A stretch of 64,000 bases of DNA from assembly GCA_963783865.1 (NCBI GenBank), contig CAWAPD010000002.1, positions 124,001-188,000 on the forward strand. The letters are read 5' to 3'. The stretch comes from CAWAPD01 sp963783865. Lineage in GTDB: Bacteria; Actinomycetota; Thermoleophilia; UBA2241. A program made the position numbers and the translations under genes. The notes below the pieces were generated by a model. It was not told where the DNA came from. It saw only the letters and a program-made list of their open reading frames with translations, and did no database searches. Below are positions 26,064-35,000 of the stretch, in pieces (position 1 is the first letter of the stretch; each line of letters starts with the position of its first letter).

Positions 26064-26987
26064 TCAGTCGTCGACGTAGTCGAGGAAGTAGTCGAACTGC
26101 TGGCTCTTGCCGGCGATGATCTCGTGGAAGACCCGCTGGATCTCCTTGGTGATCGGGCCGGGCTCGCCGATCACGTGGTCGTCGATCTCGCGGATCGGCA
26201 CCACCTCGGCGGCGGTGCCGGTGAAGAACGCCTCGTCGGCGATGATCATGTCGGCGCGCGTGAAGTCGCGCTCCGCGACCGGGTGGCCCAGCGATGCCGC
26301 GATCGTCATCACCGTGTCGCGGGTGATGCCCTCGAGCAGGCCGCTGACCAGCGGCGGCGTGACCACCTTGCCGTTGCGGACCATGAAGATGTTCTCGCCC
26401 GTCCCCTGGGTCACGTAGCCCTGGTAGTTGAGCATGACCGCCTCTTCGTACCCAGCGTTGACGACCTCGATCTTGGCGAGCTGGCTGTTCAGGTACTGGC
26501 CGCAGGACTTGGCGGCCGGCGTCATCGCGTTGGCGTCGAGGCTCTTGATCGACGAGACCTTCACGCGAACGCCGTGCTTGACGCCCTCCTCGCCGAGGTA
26601 GGTGCCCCAGGGCCACACGGCGATCGCGGTGTCGATCGGCGCCCCCAGCGGGAACAGGCCCATCTCGCCGTAGCCGCGGAACACGATCGGGCGGATGTAG
26701 CAGTGCTGCAGCCCGTTCGCCTTGATGACGGCCTTGGTCGCCTGGCGGAGCTGCTCCATGGTGTAGGGGATCTCCATGTAGTACATCTTCGCGGAGCGCC
26801 CCAGGCGCCGCAGGTGCTCGGCCAGGCGGAAAACGGCGGGGCCGCGATCGGTGCTGTAGGCGCGGATCCCCTCGAAGACGCCCGAGCCGTAGTGCAGCGC
26901 GTGGGTGAGCAGGTGGACCTGCGCCTTGTCCCAGTCCACGAGCTCGCCGTTCATCCAGATCTTGTCGACCGCGTCGATCGGCGGCAT
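26064..26987 (-). CDS. ilvE: Branched-chain amino acid aminotransferase
   Basis: Class IV PLP transaminase for Leu/Ile/Val, 307 residues. WMNGELVDWDKAQVHLLTHALHYGSGVFEGIRAY, the PLP Lys in TPAAKSCGQYLNSQ, and GTGENIFMVRNG are diagnostic. Preceded by a strong GAGGAGG ribosome-binding site; 51 bases after leuB, 30 bases before cimA. Confidence 0.95.
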   Translation of the reverse strand: MPPIDAVDKIWMNGELVDWDKAQVHLLTHALHYGSGVFEGIRAYSTDRGPAVFRLAEHLRRLGRSAKMYYMEIPYTMEQLRQATKAVIKANGLQHCYIRPIVFRGYGEMGLFPLGAPIDTAIAVWPWGTYLGEEGVKHGVRVKVSSIKSLDANAMTPAAKSCGQYLNSQLAKIEVVNAGYEEAVMLNYQGYVTQGTGENIFMVRNGKVVTPPLVSGLLEGITRDTVMTIAASLGHPVAERDFTRADMIIADEAFFTGTAAEVVPIREIDDHVIGEPGPITKEIQRVFHEIIAGKSQQFDYFLDYVDD

Positions 26988-27038
26988 CTTCTCCTCCTCG
27001 TCCTTACGGCCGGCTCCGGCCGGCCGGTGGCCACTGGG

Positions 27039-28142
27039 TCATGCCGCGGTCCCCGCCGCGGGCAGCGCGTCCAGGATGCGCCGCGTCATCTCGTCGGTGG
27101 AGAGCGTCGCCTCGCCGGGGGCGGCGATGTCGGCGGTGCGCGCGCCGTCGGAGAGCGCCGTCTCGACGGCGCTCTCCACGGCGCGCGCGGCCGCCTGCTC
27201 GTCGAGGCTGAGGTCGAGCATCATCGCCGCCGAGAGGATGGTCGCGCAGGGGTTCGCCACACCCTGCCCGGCGATGTCGGGCGCCGAGCCGTGGATCGGC
27301 TCGTAGAGCGACACGCCGCCGGCGCCCACGCTGGCGCTGGGCAGCATGCCGATGCTGCCCGTGAGCATCGCCGCCTCGTCGCTGAGGATGTCGCCGAACA
27401 GGTTCTCGGTGGCGATCACGTCGAACTGACGCGGCTCGCGGATCAGCTGCATCGCACAGTTGTCGACCAGCATGTGGCGCAACTCCACGCCCGCGTGGCG
27501 TTCCGCCACGCGGACGGCCACGTTGCGCCACAGCCGCGAGCTCTCGAGCACGTTGGCCTTGTCGACCGAATGCACGAGCCCGCGGCGCCCGGCCGCAAGC
27601 TTGAAGGCGAACTCGACCAGCCGCTCGACCTCGGCCTCGGTGTAGACCATCGTGTCCCAGGCCTTGTCGCCGACCCACTCGCGGTCGCCGAAGTAGACGC
27701 CGCCGGTCAGCTCGCGCACGACCATGATGTCGACGCCCTGCAGCACCTCGGGCTTGAGGGTGCTGTTGCCGGCCAGCGCCGGGAACGAGCGCACGGGACG
27801 CAGGTTGGCGAACAGCTCGAGGCCCTTGCGCATGCCCAGCAGCCCCTGCTCGGGGCGCGGCTGGGCGGGGTCCGTCGTGTCCCACTTCGGACCCCCGACC
27901 GCGCCCAGCAGCACGGCGTCGCACGCCTCGCAGCGGGCGATGAGGCCGTCCTCCATGGGCGTGCCGAAGGCGTCGATGGCGCAGCCGCCGAGCATCCCCT
28001 CTTCGTAGGCGAAGCAGAACCCGTACCGCTCTCCGGCCGCGTCGAGCACGCGCCGCGCGGCGGCCACGATCTCGGGCCCGACGCCGTCGCCGGGCAGCAG
28101 CATCACTCTGTGTTCGCGCGTGGCGGCCGGCGCGCTCATCAT
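27039..28142 (-). CDS. leuB: 3-isopropylmalate dehydrogenase
   Basis: NAD-dependent oxidative decarboxylation of 3-isopropylmalate (and 3-methylmalate in the citramalate route), 367 residues. LLPGDGVGPEIVAAA, the LRPVRSFPAL and RELTGGVYFG substrate loops, DNCAMQLIREP, and HGSAPDIAGQGVANP are the family signature. Two adjacent ATGs (28142 and 28139) are possible starts. The leuD stop lies 22 bases upstream. Confidence 0.95.
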   Translation of the reverse strand: MMSAPAATREHRVMLLPGDGVGPEIVAAARRVLDAAGERYGFCFAYEEGMLGGCAIDAFGTPMEDGLIARCEACDAVLLGAVGGPKWDTTDPAQPRPEQGLLGMRKGLELFANLRPVRSFPALAGNSTLKPEVLQGVDIMVVRELTGGVYFGDREWVGDKAWDTMVYTEAEVERLVEFAFKLAAGRRGLVHSVDKANVLESSRLWRNVAVRVAERHAGVELRHMLVDNCAMQLIREPRQFDVIATENLFGDILSDEAAMLTGSIGMLPSASVGAGGVSLYEPIHGSAPDIAGQGVANPCATILSAAMMLDLSLDEQAAARAVESAVETALSDGARTADIAAPGEATLSTDEMTRRILDALPAAGTAA

Positions 28143-28164
28143 GCCTGTCCCCCGGTGGCTGGGC

Positions 28165-28684
28165 TCACTGGGCGCACGACTCGCACTCCTTGCCGCTCAG
28201 GCGGCCCTTGACGTAGGGCAGCAGGCCGCCGGCGCCGATCAGCTCCTGCATGAACGGCGGGAAGGCGTCGGCCTCGTGCCTGGTGCCCTGCGTCAGGTTC
28301 TCGACGCTGCCGGCGGCCACGTCGACGCGCAGCCGGTCGCCGCCCTTCGCGGCGTGGGCGGCCTCGGAGCAGACCACGATCGGCGAGCCCGGTGTTGATC
28401 GAGTTGCGGTAGAAGATGCGCGCGAACGAGGCCGCTACCACGCAGGCCACGCCGCTCGCCTTGATCGCCACCGGCGCGTGCTCGCGCGAGCTGCCGCAGC
28501 CGAAGTTCTCGTCGGCGACGATGATGTCGCCCGGCTCTACGCGCTCCACGAACCCGGCGTCGATGTCCTCCATGCAGTGGCTGCCCAGCTCGGCAGGGTC
28601 GCTCGTGTTGAGGTAGCGAGCCGGGATGATCACGTCGGTGTCGACGTCGCGGCCGTACTTGTGGACCGTGCCCTCGAAGATCAT
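28165..28684 (-). CDS. leuD: Isopropylmalate isomerase small subunit (one frameshift as given)
   Basis: Small subunit of LeuCD. From ATG 28684 the first frame gives GRDVDTDVIIPARYLNTSDPAELG, DENFGCGSSREHAPVAIKASGV and FARIFYRNSINTGL; near 28385 it shifts, and the other frame continues with PIVVCSEAAHAAKGGD to the stop at 28165. Dropping one C (coding strand, in GGGCTCGCC) restores a protein of about 172 residues, the usual length of the archaeal-type LeuD. A C-terminal GKECESCAQ tail is retained. Overlaps leuC by 4 bases. Confidence 0.88.
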
Positions 28685-29991
28685 GACCGGCCTCCTTCGC
28701 CCGCGCTCGGCTGCGCGCCGACCATCTCCGGCGTGGCGATGTGCCCGGCGATCGCCGAGGCGGCCGCCACGTAGGGGTTGGCCAGGTAGATCTCACTGTC
28801 GGTGTGACCCATGCGGCCGACGAAGTTGCGGTTCGTCGTCGCCACCGCGCGCTCGCCGGCGGCGAGCACGCCCATGTGCCCGCCCAGGCAGGCGCCGCAC
28901 GTGGGCGTGCTGAACGCCGCCCCCGCCTCTACGAGCGCCTGCATGGTGCCGTCGGCGATCGCGTCGAGGCAGACCTGCTGGCTGCCCGGCAGGACGATCA
29001 GGCGCACGTCGGGATGCACCGTGCGCCCGCGCAGCAGCTCGGCCGCCTGGCGCAGGTCCTCGATCCGCCCGTTGGTGCAGGAGCCGATCACGACCTGGTC
29101 GATGGTGACGTCGGCCAGCGACGACGCGGCGGCCGTGTTCGAGGGCAGATGGGGCGTCGAGACGGTCGGCTCCACGGCCGCCGCGTCGATCTCCACCTCG
29201 CGCGCGAACTCGGCGTCGGGGTCGCTGTTCATGTCCACGCCGCCGGCGCGACCGCGCGACCCCTGGGGTCGCTCCTGCAGGTAGGCCGCGGTGGTCTCGT
29301 CGTAGCCGACCACGCCGCACTTGGCGCCGGCCTCGATCGCCATGTTGCACATGGTGAAGCGGCCGGCCATCCCCATCCGCTTGATCGCGGGGCCGGTGAA
29401 CTCCATCGCCTGGTAGAGCGCGCCGTCGACCCCGATCTCGCCGATCGTGTGCAGGATCAGGTCCTTGCCGCCGACCCACGGCCGCGTCTTGCCATGGTAG
29501 ACGAAGCGCACCGACTCGGGCACACGCAGCCAGACCCGGCCCCACGCCATCGCCGCCGCGAAGTCGGTCGAGCCCACGCCGGTCGAGAACGCGCCCAGGG
29601 CGCCGTAGGTGCAGGTGTGGGAGTCGGCGCCGATGACGACGTCGCCCGGCGCCACCCAACCGAACTCGGGCAGGATCACGTGCTCGATGCCCATGCGACC
29701 GACCTCGACGTACTTCTCGAGGCCGTGCTTGCGCGCGAACTCGCGCATCATCTTGACCTGGCCGGCGGTCTTGATGTCCTTGTTGGGCGCGAAGTGGTCG
29801 GGCACGAGCGCGACTTTCGCCGGGTCGAAGACGCGGTCGAAGCCGGCCTTCTCGAACTCGGCGATGGCGATCGGCGCCGTGATGTCGTTGGCCAGGGCCA
29901 GGTCGACCCGCGCCTCGACGATGTCGCCCGGCCGGACCGACTCGCGCCCGCCGGCCTGCGCCAGGATCTTCTCTGTGATCGTGTGTCCCAT
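28681..29991 (-). CDS. leuC: Isopropylmalate isomerase large subunit
   Basis: Aconitase-family large subunit, 436 residues. All three [4Fe-4S] cysteines are seen: VIGSCTNGR and TPTCGACLGGH. ADSHTCTYGALGAFSTGVGSTD is canonical. About 420-residue length and sequence match the LeuC2/HacA-like group paired with a short LeuD, as here. A roughly 25-residue Gly/Arg-rich insertion follows GYDETTAAYLQERP. Start shares a base with the leuA stop. Confidence 0.94.
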   Translation of the reverse strand: MGHTITEKILAQAGGRESVRPGDIVEARVDLALANDITAPIAIAEFEKAGFDRVFDPAKVALVPDHFAPNKDIKTAGQVKMMREFARKHGLEKYVEVGRMGIEHVILPEFGWVAPGDVVIGADSHTCTYGALGAFSTGVGSTDFAAAMAWGRVWLRVPESVRFVYHGKTRPWVGGKDLILHTIGEIGVDGALYQAMEFTGPAIKRMGMAGRFTMCNMAIEAGAKCGVVGYDETTAAYLQERPQGSRGRAGGVDMNSDPDAEFAREVEIDAAAVEPTVSTPHLPSNTAAASSLADVTIDQVVIGSCTNGRIEDLRQAAELLRGRTVHPDVRLIVLPGSQQVCLDAIADGTMQALVEAGAAFSTPTCGACLGGHMGVLAAGERAVATTNRNFVGRMGHTDSEIYLANPYVAAASAIAGHIATPEMVGAQPSAGEGGRS

Positions 29992-31580
29992 CAGCTTCCC
30001 TTCGCCGCCGCGGCGTTGTTCATGGCCCGTACGTAGGCCTTCGCCGAGGCTTCCATCACGTCGAAACTCACCGCCTGGCCGCGGTACGACTCGCCGTCGA
30101 CCACGACGGCGAGCTTGACCTCGGCCAGCGCGTCCTTGCCCGCCGTCACGGCGCGCACCTGGTAGTCGGCCAGGCTCCCGTTCATGCCCACCGCCTTGTC
30201 GATCGCCTTGAAGACCGACTCGACGGTGCCGTTGCTGAAGCTCTTGCCGTGCCGCCGCCGTCCGCGCACGTCCACCTCGACCTGGCTGGTCGGCGTGATC
30301 GCCGAGCCGGCCTGGGTCACGTACGAGTGCAGCGTGAACAGGTCCTGCCGCTCGCGGATCTCCTCGCCGACCAGCGCCTCGAGGTCGAGGGCGGTCACGT
30401 CCTTCTTCTTGTCGGCCAGGTCCTTGAAACGCCGGAAGGCGTCGTCGAGCTCGGCGTCGGTGAGCGTGTAGCCCAGTTCCGAGAGCTTGGCTCGCAACGC
30501 ATGGCGACCCGAGTGCTTGCCGAGCACGATGTCGCTGTCGGTCAGGCCCACGTCGCCCGGCTTCATGATCTCGAAGGTGGTGGAGTCGCTGAGCAGCCCC
30601 GCCTGGTGGATGCCCGACTCATGGGCGAACGCGTTGCGGCCGACGATCGCCTTGTTGGGCTGGATCACGTAGCCGGTCAGGTTGCTGACCATGCGGCTGG
30701 TACGGGCGATCTCCTCGGTGACGATCTGCGTGGAGACCCCGAAGTAGCCGCCGCGCGTGGCCAGCGCCATCACGACCTCCTCGAGCGAGGCGTTGCCGGC
30801 CCGCTCGCCGATGCCGTTGACCGCGCACTCGACCTGGTCGGCGCCGGCGCGCACGGCGGCCAGCGAGTTGGCCGTCGCCAGCCCGAGGTCGTCGTGGCAG
30901 TGCACGCTCACGTGCACGTCCTTGAGCGCCGGGCAGAGCCGGTACTGCTCGCGGATGAAGTCGCCCCACTCCAGCGGCAGCGCGTAGCCGACGGTGTCGG
31001 GCACGTTGATCGTGGTCGCGCCGCACTCCACCGCGATGCCGAAGATCTCGGCCAGGAACTCGGGCTCGGAGCGGCTCGCGTCCATGGCGCTGAACTCGAC
31101 GTCGGACTCCGCATGCTTCTTCGCCAGCTGTGCCGCCAGGGTGACCATCTCGCGCGTGATGGCGCGCACCTCGTCGGGCGTCTTCTTGATCTGGTACTTC
31201 ATGTGGATGGCGCTGGTCGAGATGAACGTGTGGATGCGCGGCACCTCGGCGACCTTGACCGCGTCCCAGCAGACGCGGATGTCCTGCTCGATGGCGCGGG
31301 CGAGGCCGGCGATGCGCGAGCCCTTGACCTCGCGGGCGATCAGCTCGACCGACTCGAAGTCACCCTTCGAGGCGATCGGGAAGCCGGCCTCGATGATGTC
31401 CACGCCCAGCCGCGCGAGCTGATGGGCGATCTCGAGCTTCTCGGTCTGGTTCATGGACGCGCCCGGCGCCTGCTCGCCGTCGCGCAGCGTGGTGTCGAAG
31501 ATGCGCACGTGGCGCGCGGGCGCGCCGGCGCCGGCGGCGGGCGCCTTGCCTCTGTCACGCTTGGTGGTCGGTGTGGTCAT
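29991..31580 (-). CDS. leuA: 2-isopropylmalate synthase
   Basis: First committed step of leucine synthesis, 529 residues. IFDTTLRDGEQAPGASMN, GVDIIEAGFPIASKGDFESV, the metal-binding HCHDDLGLATANSL and NGIGERAGNASLEE are all present, followed by the leucine-binding regulatory domain (about 395-525), so feedback inhibition is expected. Head gene of the leuA-C-D-B-ilvE-cimA operon, downstream of a Leu-rich leader peptide. Confidence 0.96.
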   Translation of the reverse strand: MTTPTTKRDRGKAPAAGAGAPARHVRIFDTTLRDGEQAPGASMNQTEKLEIAHQLARLGVDIIEAGFPIASKGDFESVELIAREVKGSRIAGLARAIEQDIRVCWDAVKVAEVPRIHTFISTSAIHMKYQIKKTPDEVRAITREMVTLAAQLAKKHAESDVEFSAMDASRSEPEFLAEIFGIAVECGATTINVPDTVGYALPLEWGDFIREQYRLCPALKDVHVSVHCHDDLGLATANSLAAVRAGADQVECAVNGIGERAGNASLEEVVMALATRGGYFGVSTQIVTEEIARTSRMVSNLTGYVIQPNKAIVGRNAFAHESGIHQAGLLSDSTTFEIMKPGDVGLTDSDIVLGKHSGRHALRAKLSELGYTLTDAELDDAFRRFKDLADKKKDVTALDLEALVGEEIRERQDLFTLHSYVTQAGSAITPTSQVEVDVRGRRRHGKSFSNGTVESVFKAIDKAVGMNGSLADYQVRAVTAGKDALAEVKLAVVVDGESYRGQAVSFDVMEASAKAYVRAMNNAAAAKGS

Positions 31581-31784
31581 CGTCGCTCACTCCCTGCCGC
31601 GGGCACGGTCACCCGCGAGTCGGAAGAACCTGGGTCCTGGAAGAAGGCGGCCGTAGGCCGGCAGGTGTCAGACATCCCCCCGAGGGGGGAGCAGGAGCAG
31701 GCCGAGCGCGAGCGAGCAGGGCACGACATGGATCGGGCCCTCCTTGGGGTGCTCGCTTGTGCTCTGGCGACGCATGGTCCCGCG
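31581..31784 (-). promoter_or_regulatory. leuA leader region, candidate leucine attenuator
   Basis: About 200 bases between a TACAAT -10 and leuA. It holds the Leu-rich peptide ORF, a 6-bp C/G hairpin at 31675-31690 overlapping that peptide's end, a GGCC-TAC-GGCC stem near 31640-31655 followed by TTCTTCC, and a CGCGGG...CCCGCG stem near 31597-31618 just before leuA. Mutually exclusive pairings were not computed. The arrangement resembles ribosome-mediated leucine attenuation known from Corynebacterium and Streptomyces leuA leaders. Confidence 0.5.
31668..31775 (-). CDS. leuL: Leucine-rich leader peptide of the leu operon
   Basis: 35-codon ORF from ATG 31775 ending ...CSLALGLLLLPPRGDV: six Leu codons within eight positions, just before the first leader hairpin, where stalling of a leucine-starved ribosome would matter. 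The ATG lies only about 3 bases after the likely transcription start, so it may be leaderless; a GTG at 31724 in the same frame, 14 bases after AAGGAGG, would give a 18-residue version. A different frame starting at ATG 31729 has better AAGGAGG spacing but no Leu run. Confidence 0.5.
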   Translation of the reverse strand: MRRQSTSEHPKEGPIHVVPCSLALGLLLLPPRGDV

Positions 31785-31790
31785 ATTGTA
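31785..31790 (-). promoter_or_regulatory. Candidate -10 box of the leu operon
   Basis: TACAAT on the minus strand (31790-31785), 18 bases after a weak TTGCGC -35. It lies between the terminator of the secreted-protein gene and the leader peptide. Confidence 0.45.
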
Positions 31791-31830
31791 TGCGGGCGGC
31801 GGCGGCCAGCGCAAGCAGACGCGCGTCGGA

Positions 31831-31871
31831 GGGCGGGGGTGCGGGCGGCTGCGCCGCCCGCACCCCCGCCC
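31831..31871 (-). terminator. Terminator-like hairpin after secreted protein A
   Basis: Perfect 19-bp stem (31831-31849 with 31853-31871), loop TGC, starting 23 bases beyond the stop at 31895. No T tract. Confidence 0.65.
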
Positions 31872-31894
31872 CCGTGCGCCGCAGCTCGGGTTGG

Positions 31895-34864
31895 CTACTT
31901 CACCCTGAAGGTGCGCCAGGCCGACCTGGCCGCCGTGCGCGTCGCCGTCTTGTCCATCGTGGCCCGCATGCGGTAGGAACCCTTCTTTGCCGGCTGGTAC
32001 TTCCAGCTGTAGGCGCCGGCGGCGCCGATCGTGCGCGTCACCGTCTTGACGGTGCGCCAGCGGCCGTCGTGCCGGCGCTGCACGACCAGCGTGAGCTTGC
32101 TGCCGGCGAGCGCGATCGGCGTGACCGTGCCCTTGGCCGTGACGCGATGCCCAAGACGAAGCGCGCCGGCCCTCAGGCCGCTCAGCCTGAGCGTCAGTGC
32201 GGGCGTGACCACGACGTAGCGGTAGACACCCGCGTTCACCAGGGTGCTCGCCGCGGCGGCACCTCTCCGGGATGACGCGGCAGCCGTACCGCCGGTCGCA
32301 CCAGTGTGGCCGCCGTTGGTCGCCACATAGAGGATCGCGTGCCCATCCGCAACGCCGTAGCCCAGCGCCGTCGTCTGGACCTGACCGAGAGCTCCTGCAG
32401 CACGATGCCACGAGTCGCCCGCGTCGCTGGAGAAGAACAGCCCCTGGAACGCGGCCCGGTACAGGCGCGTGGAGTCGAAGTCGACGAACAGGTCCACGCC
32501 CCCAAGCTCCGTGCTCGCCGCCTTCTGCCATGTCGCACCGTCGTCGGTGGAGCGATAGAACTGCCCTGCGTCGCTTGACACCGCCACCATGCGCTGCGGG
32601 TGAGTGGCGACCGTGATGTCCCCCCCGCTGCTGACCATCCCAGGTTGCGTCAGGTCGTCGACGCGCTGCCATGTCGCGCCGCCGTCGGTGCTCTTGTAGA
32701 CCCCGTTCGTGGTGAAGTAGACCGTCCCCGGCGTCGCAGGGTCGAAGGCGATGCAGTGCGGGTCATACAGGCCGAGGCCCGGGTTCACGTCGGTTGCCAG
32801 CCAGGACGCTCCGTCGTCAGTGCTGCGGTACAGCAGACGTGAATCACCGCTCCCGAAACAGGCGAGCAGATGGCCTTGCTGGTAGGGGTCTGCCGCCATG
32901 TCCACGAACCCCTTGCTCGGGGAGTCGGGAGGCAAGTTCCACGCGGTACCGGCCCAGTTGCCGCCCCCGTCGGTGCTCGACCAGTCGACGCCCCCGTTGG
33001 TGCTCGTGTAGAAACCGGAATCGGCGCCCGCGTAGACGCGCTGAGAGTCGAAGGGGTCGACGAGGACCCGGCGCACTTGCGACGCTCCGGGGATCGGCAG
33101 GAATCTCCAGGTGCTGGTGCCGTCGAGACTGCGATAGATCCCCAGGGGGCCGTAGAACGCCGCGTAGACGCACAGGGGATCGGCCCAGGAGACTCCCATC
33201 GAGGAACAACTCAGGGCGGTCAATCCCTGGACCTTGTCCTGCCACGTGGGGGTCGGATCGAGCAGATCGGTGGTCTTCTGCACGCCGACCGCGTCGTTGG
33301 TGATGTAGGCCGTCTGGGGATCGGTCGGGTCGGAGACGAAGTCCCCGGGGCCATACCAGGGCGATGGACCGAACGGGGCCCAGCTCGAGCCGCCGTCGGT
33401 GCTGTGGAACCTCGAAATGTAGACCGAGTCGGCACTGGTGAACTGGAGGAACCACGACCCATAGCTGGTTGACGGCCCCACGCCGTGCCAGCTCGCCAAG
33501 TCGGTGGCGGCGCACGTGAAGATGCCGCCGCCGACCGTCGCGGGGGCGTTGATCCACACTTCTGATCCGCCGGGGTTGTAGGTGATGGATCCGCCGAGTC
33601 CGAGGCTGCTCGGGGTGAGGCCCGTGGTCGTGACCTGGTTCCAGCTGTCGCCCCAGGTGCTCGACGTGTAGATCCTCGCATCCGAGGTCACGAGGACCAT
33701 GTGCGAGTGGTCGTTGGGGTCGAAGGCGACGGCCTGCACGGGAACGTCCCCGAGGACGATGTTCCAATGCACCCCGCCGTCGGTCGACTTGATCAACCCC
33801 TCGGGGCCGGTCCCCTCCGGGATCGTGTACTGATTGCACGCGCCGACGAAGAGCGCCTGGGGATGGTCGGGCAGGCTCTCATAGGGAGAGACGAACACCC
33901 TCGGATACGCCTGCAGGTCGAGCCCGTTCGGCCACGTGTACGGCATCACGTTCGTCCAGGTGTCGCCTTCGTCCGTCGAGCGCCTGAGCCCGTCGGGGTT
34001 GTTGATGACATAGAGCCAGTCTGGGTGCAGCGGATCGAGCACGAAGCCGTTGGCGTTGGGCCATACCTTGTCGGTGACGAAGGTCCATTGCTCGCCGGCG
34101 TCGGTGCTGCGGAACAGCCCCTTGACCCCGTAGGCCGAGGCGTACAGCGTGGTGCGGTCGCCGGGCTTCATCAGGAGCTGCTGCATCTGCCCGCCGTAGA
34201 GGTCGCCGGCATTCCACTGACCGATGCCCGCGCCGACGGTGAAGGCGGCGGGCTGGCTGGCGGTGCCGCCGTCGGGGTTCGTGACCGTGAGGTCGTAGGT
34301 ACCGGCGTCCATGCCCCAGGGGACCGTGGCGGTCAGGATCGTTGCGTCGACCAGGGCGACGTCGGTAAGCGGCGTGCTGCCCGAGGGCGTGTTCGCGAGG
34401 CTCACGGTCGGCGGGATCGTGCCGCCCGCGCCGGTCGCGAAGTTCGTCCCGGTGATCGTCACCGACGTGTCGATGTCGTTGTAGGCGGCAGAGGGGTCGA
34501 TCGCGCTCACCGTGGGGGGCAGGGTGACGGTGAAGGCGCCGGTCAGAGTGGCGCTGCCGCTGTCGGGATTGGTGACTGTGAGGCCGTAGAGACCGGGCGC
34601 CATACCCGACGGTACGGTGGCGGTCAGCGTCGTGTCGCTGACGAAGGTCACGGCGGTCAAGGGCGTCGTGTCCAGCGCAATCGTCGGCGCGGTCGGGTCG
34701 CTGGAAAAGCCGCTGCCGGTGATGACGACGGCCGTGTCGACTTCGTTGGGTGCCGTTGCCGGGATGATGGAGTCGACAGTGGGGCTCGATAGGGCGCGAG
34801 CCGTTCCCCCCAGGCAGAGCGTGAGCAGGCAGGCAAGGGAGAAGAACACGAGCAGCCGCTTCAT
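31895..34864 (-). CDS. Secreted IPT/TIG plus BNR beta-propeller protein A
   Basis: 989 residues from the ATG at 34862-34864 (SD GGAGG). Signal peptide about 1-24 (cleavage after GTARA). Two IPT/TIG Ig-like domains, about 27-105 and 108-200. Then about 630 residues with roughly a dozen Asp-box/BNR repeats (S-T-D-x-G-x-x-W, such as FRSTDAGEQW, YKSTDGGATW) as in sialidase, Vps10 and HCF136-like propellers. The C-terminal about 100 residues form a basic Ig-like domain of a type common in actinobacterial exported proteins. No sialidase FRIP motif was seen, so binding rather than sialic acid hydrolysis is more likely. No LPXTG or transmembrane anchor. Confidence 0.88.
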   Translation of the reverse strand: MKRLLVFFSLACLLTLCLGGTARALSSPTVDSIIPATAPNEVDTAVVITGSGFSSDPTAPTIALDTTPLTAVTFVSDTTLTATVPSGMAPGLYGLTVTNPDSGSATLTGAFTVTLPPTVSAIDPSAAYNDIDTSVTITGTNFATGAGGTIPPTVSLANTPSGSTPLTDVALVDATILTATVPWGMDAGTYDLTVTNPDGGTASQPAAFTVGAGIGQWNAGDLYGGQMQQLLMKPGDRTTLYASAYGVKGLFRSTDAGEQWTFVTDKVWPNANGFVLDPLHPDWLYVINNPDGLRRSTDEGDTWTNVMPYTWPNGLDLQAYPRVFVSPYESLPDHPQALFVGACNQYTIPEGTGPEGLIKSTDGGVHWNIVLGDVPVQAVAFDPNDHSHMVLVTSDARIYTSSTWGDSWNQVTTTGLTPSSLGLGGSITYNPGGSEVWINAPATVGGGIFTCAATDLASWHGVGPSTSYGSWFLQFTSADSVYISRFHSTDGGSSWAPFGPSPWYGPGDFVSDPTDPQTAYITNDAVGVQKTTDLLDPTPTWQDKVQGLTALSCSSMGVSWADPLCVYAAFYGPLGIYRSLDGTSTWRFLPIPGASQVRRVLVDPFDSQRVYAGADSGFYTSTNGGVDWSSTDGGGNWAGTAWNLPPDSPSKGFVDMAADPYQQGHLLACFGSGDSRLLYRSTDDGASWLATDVNPGLGLYDPHCIAFDPATPGTVYFTTNGVYKSTDGGATWQRVDDLTQPGMVSSGGDITVATHPQRMVAVSSDAGQFYRSTDDGATWQKAASTELGGVDLFVDFDSTRLYRAAFQGLFFSSDAGDSWHRAAGALGQVQTTALGYGVADGHAILYVATNGGHTGATGGTAAASSRRGAAAASTLVNAGVYRYVVVTPALTLRLSGLRAGALRLGHRVTAKGTVTPIALAGSKLTLVVQRRHDGRWRTVKTVTRTIGAAGAYSWKYQPAKKGSYRMRATMDKTATRTAARSAWRTFRVK

Positions 34865-34938
34865 GGCACAACCCTCCGGGCGTGGTGTGCCTCGTCGCCC
34901 CCCAGGCGGCGGGGTACGAATCGCATCGTGCGACCCGC
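34865..34938 (-). promoter_or_regulatory. Structured 5' UTR of secreted protein A
   Basis: The predicted transcript leader can fold into a three-way junction: closing helix GTCGC/GCGAC (34934-34930 with 34898-34894), hairpin ACGA/TCGT with loop TGCGAT, and hairpin CCCC/GGGG with loop GCCGCCT. A second hairpin, GGCACA/TGTGCC (34865-34891), ends one base-step before the ATG and holds the GGAGG ribosome-binding site in its loop. I recognise no known riboswitch class. A near-identical copy precedes the paralogue. Confidence 0.5.
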
Positions 34939-34944
34939 GCTCCG

Positions 34945-34972
34945 AGTATAGCGCCGCGCCCGGCGATGACAA
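34945..34972 (-). promoter_or_regulatory. Promoter of secreted protein A
   Basis: TTGTCA, 16 bases, TATACT on the minus strand: five of six matches to each sigma70 hexamer, the best promoter in the window together with its duplicate at 38067-38094. Confidence 0.75.
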
Positions 34973-35000
34973 CGCGCCGGCCGGGGCGACTAGACACAAG

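Noticed and set aside
31581..31790. T-box riboswitch upstream of leuA
   Set aside because: No T-box 14-nt antiterminator sequence or specifier-loop architecture; the Leu-rich ORF fits attenuation by translation instead.
34865..34938. Known riboswitch classes (c-di-GMP I/II, c-di-AMP, SAM, cobalamin, TPP) for the duplicated leader
   Set aside because: The conserved loop sequences of those classes are missing; only a generic three-way junction is seen.
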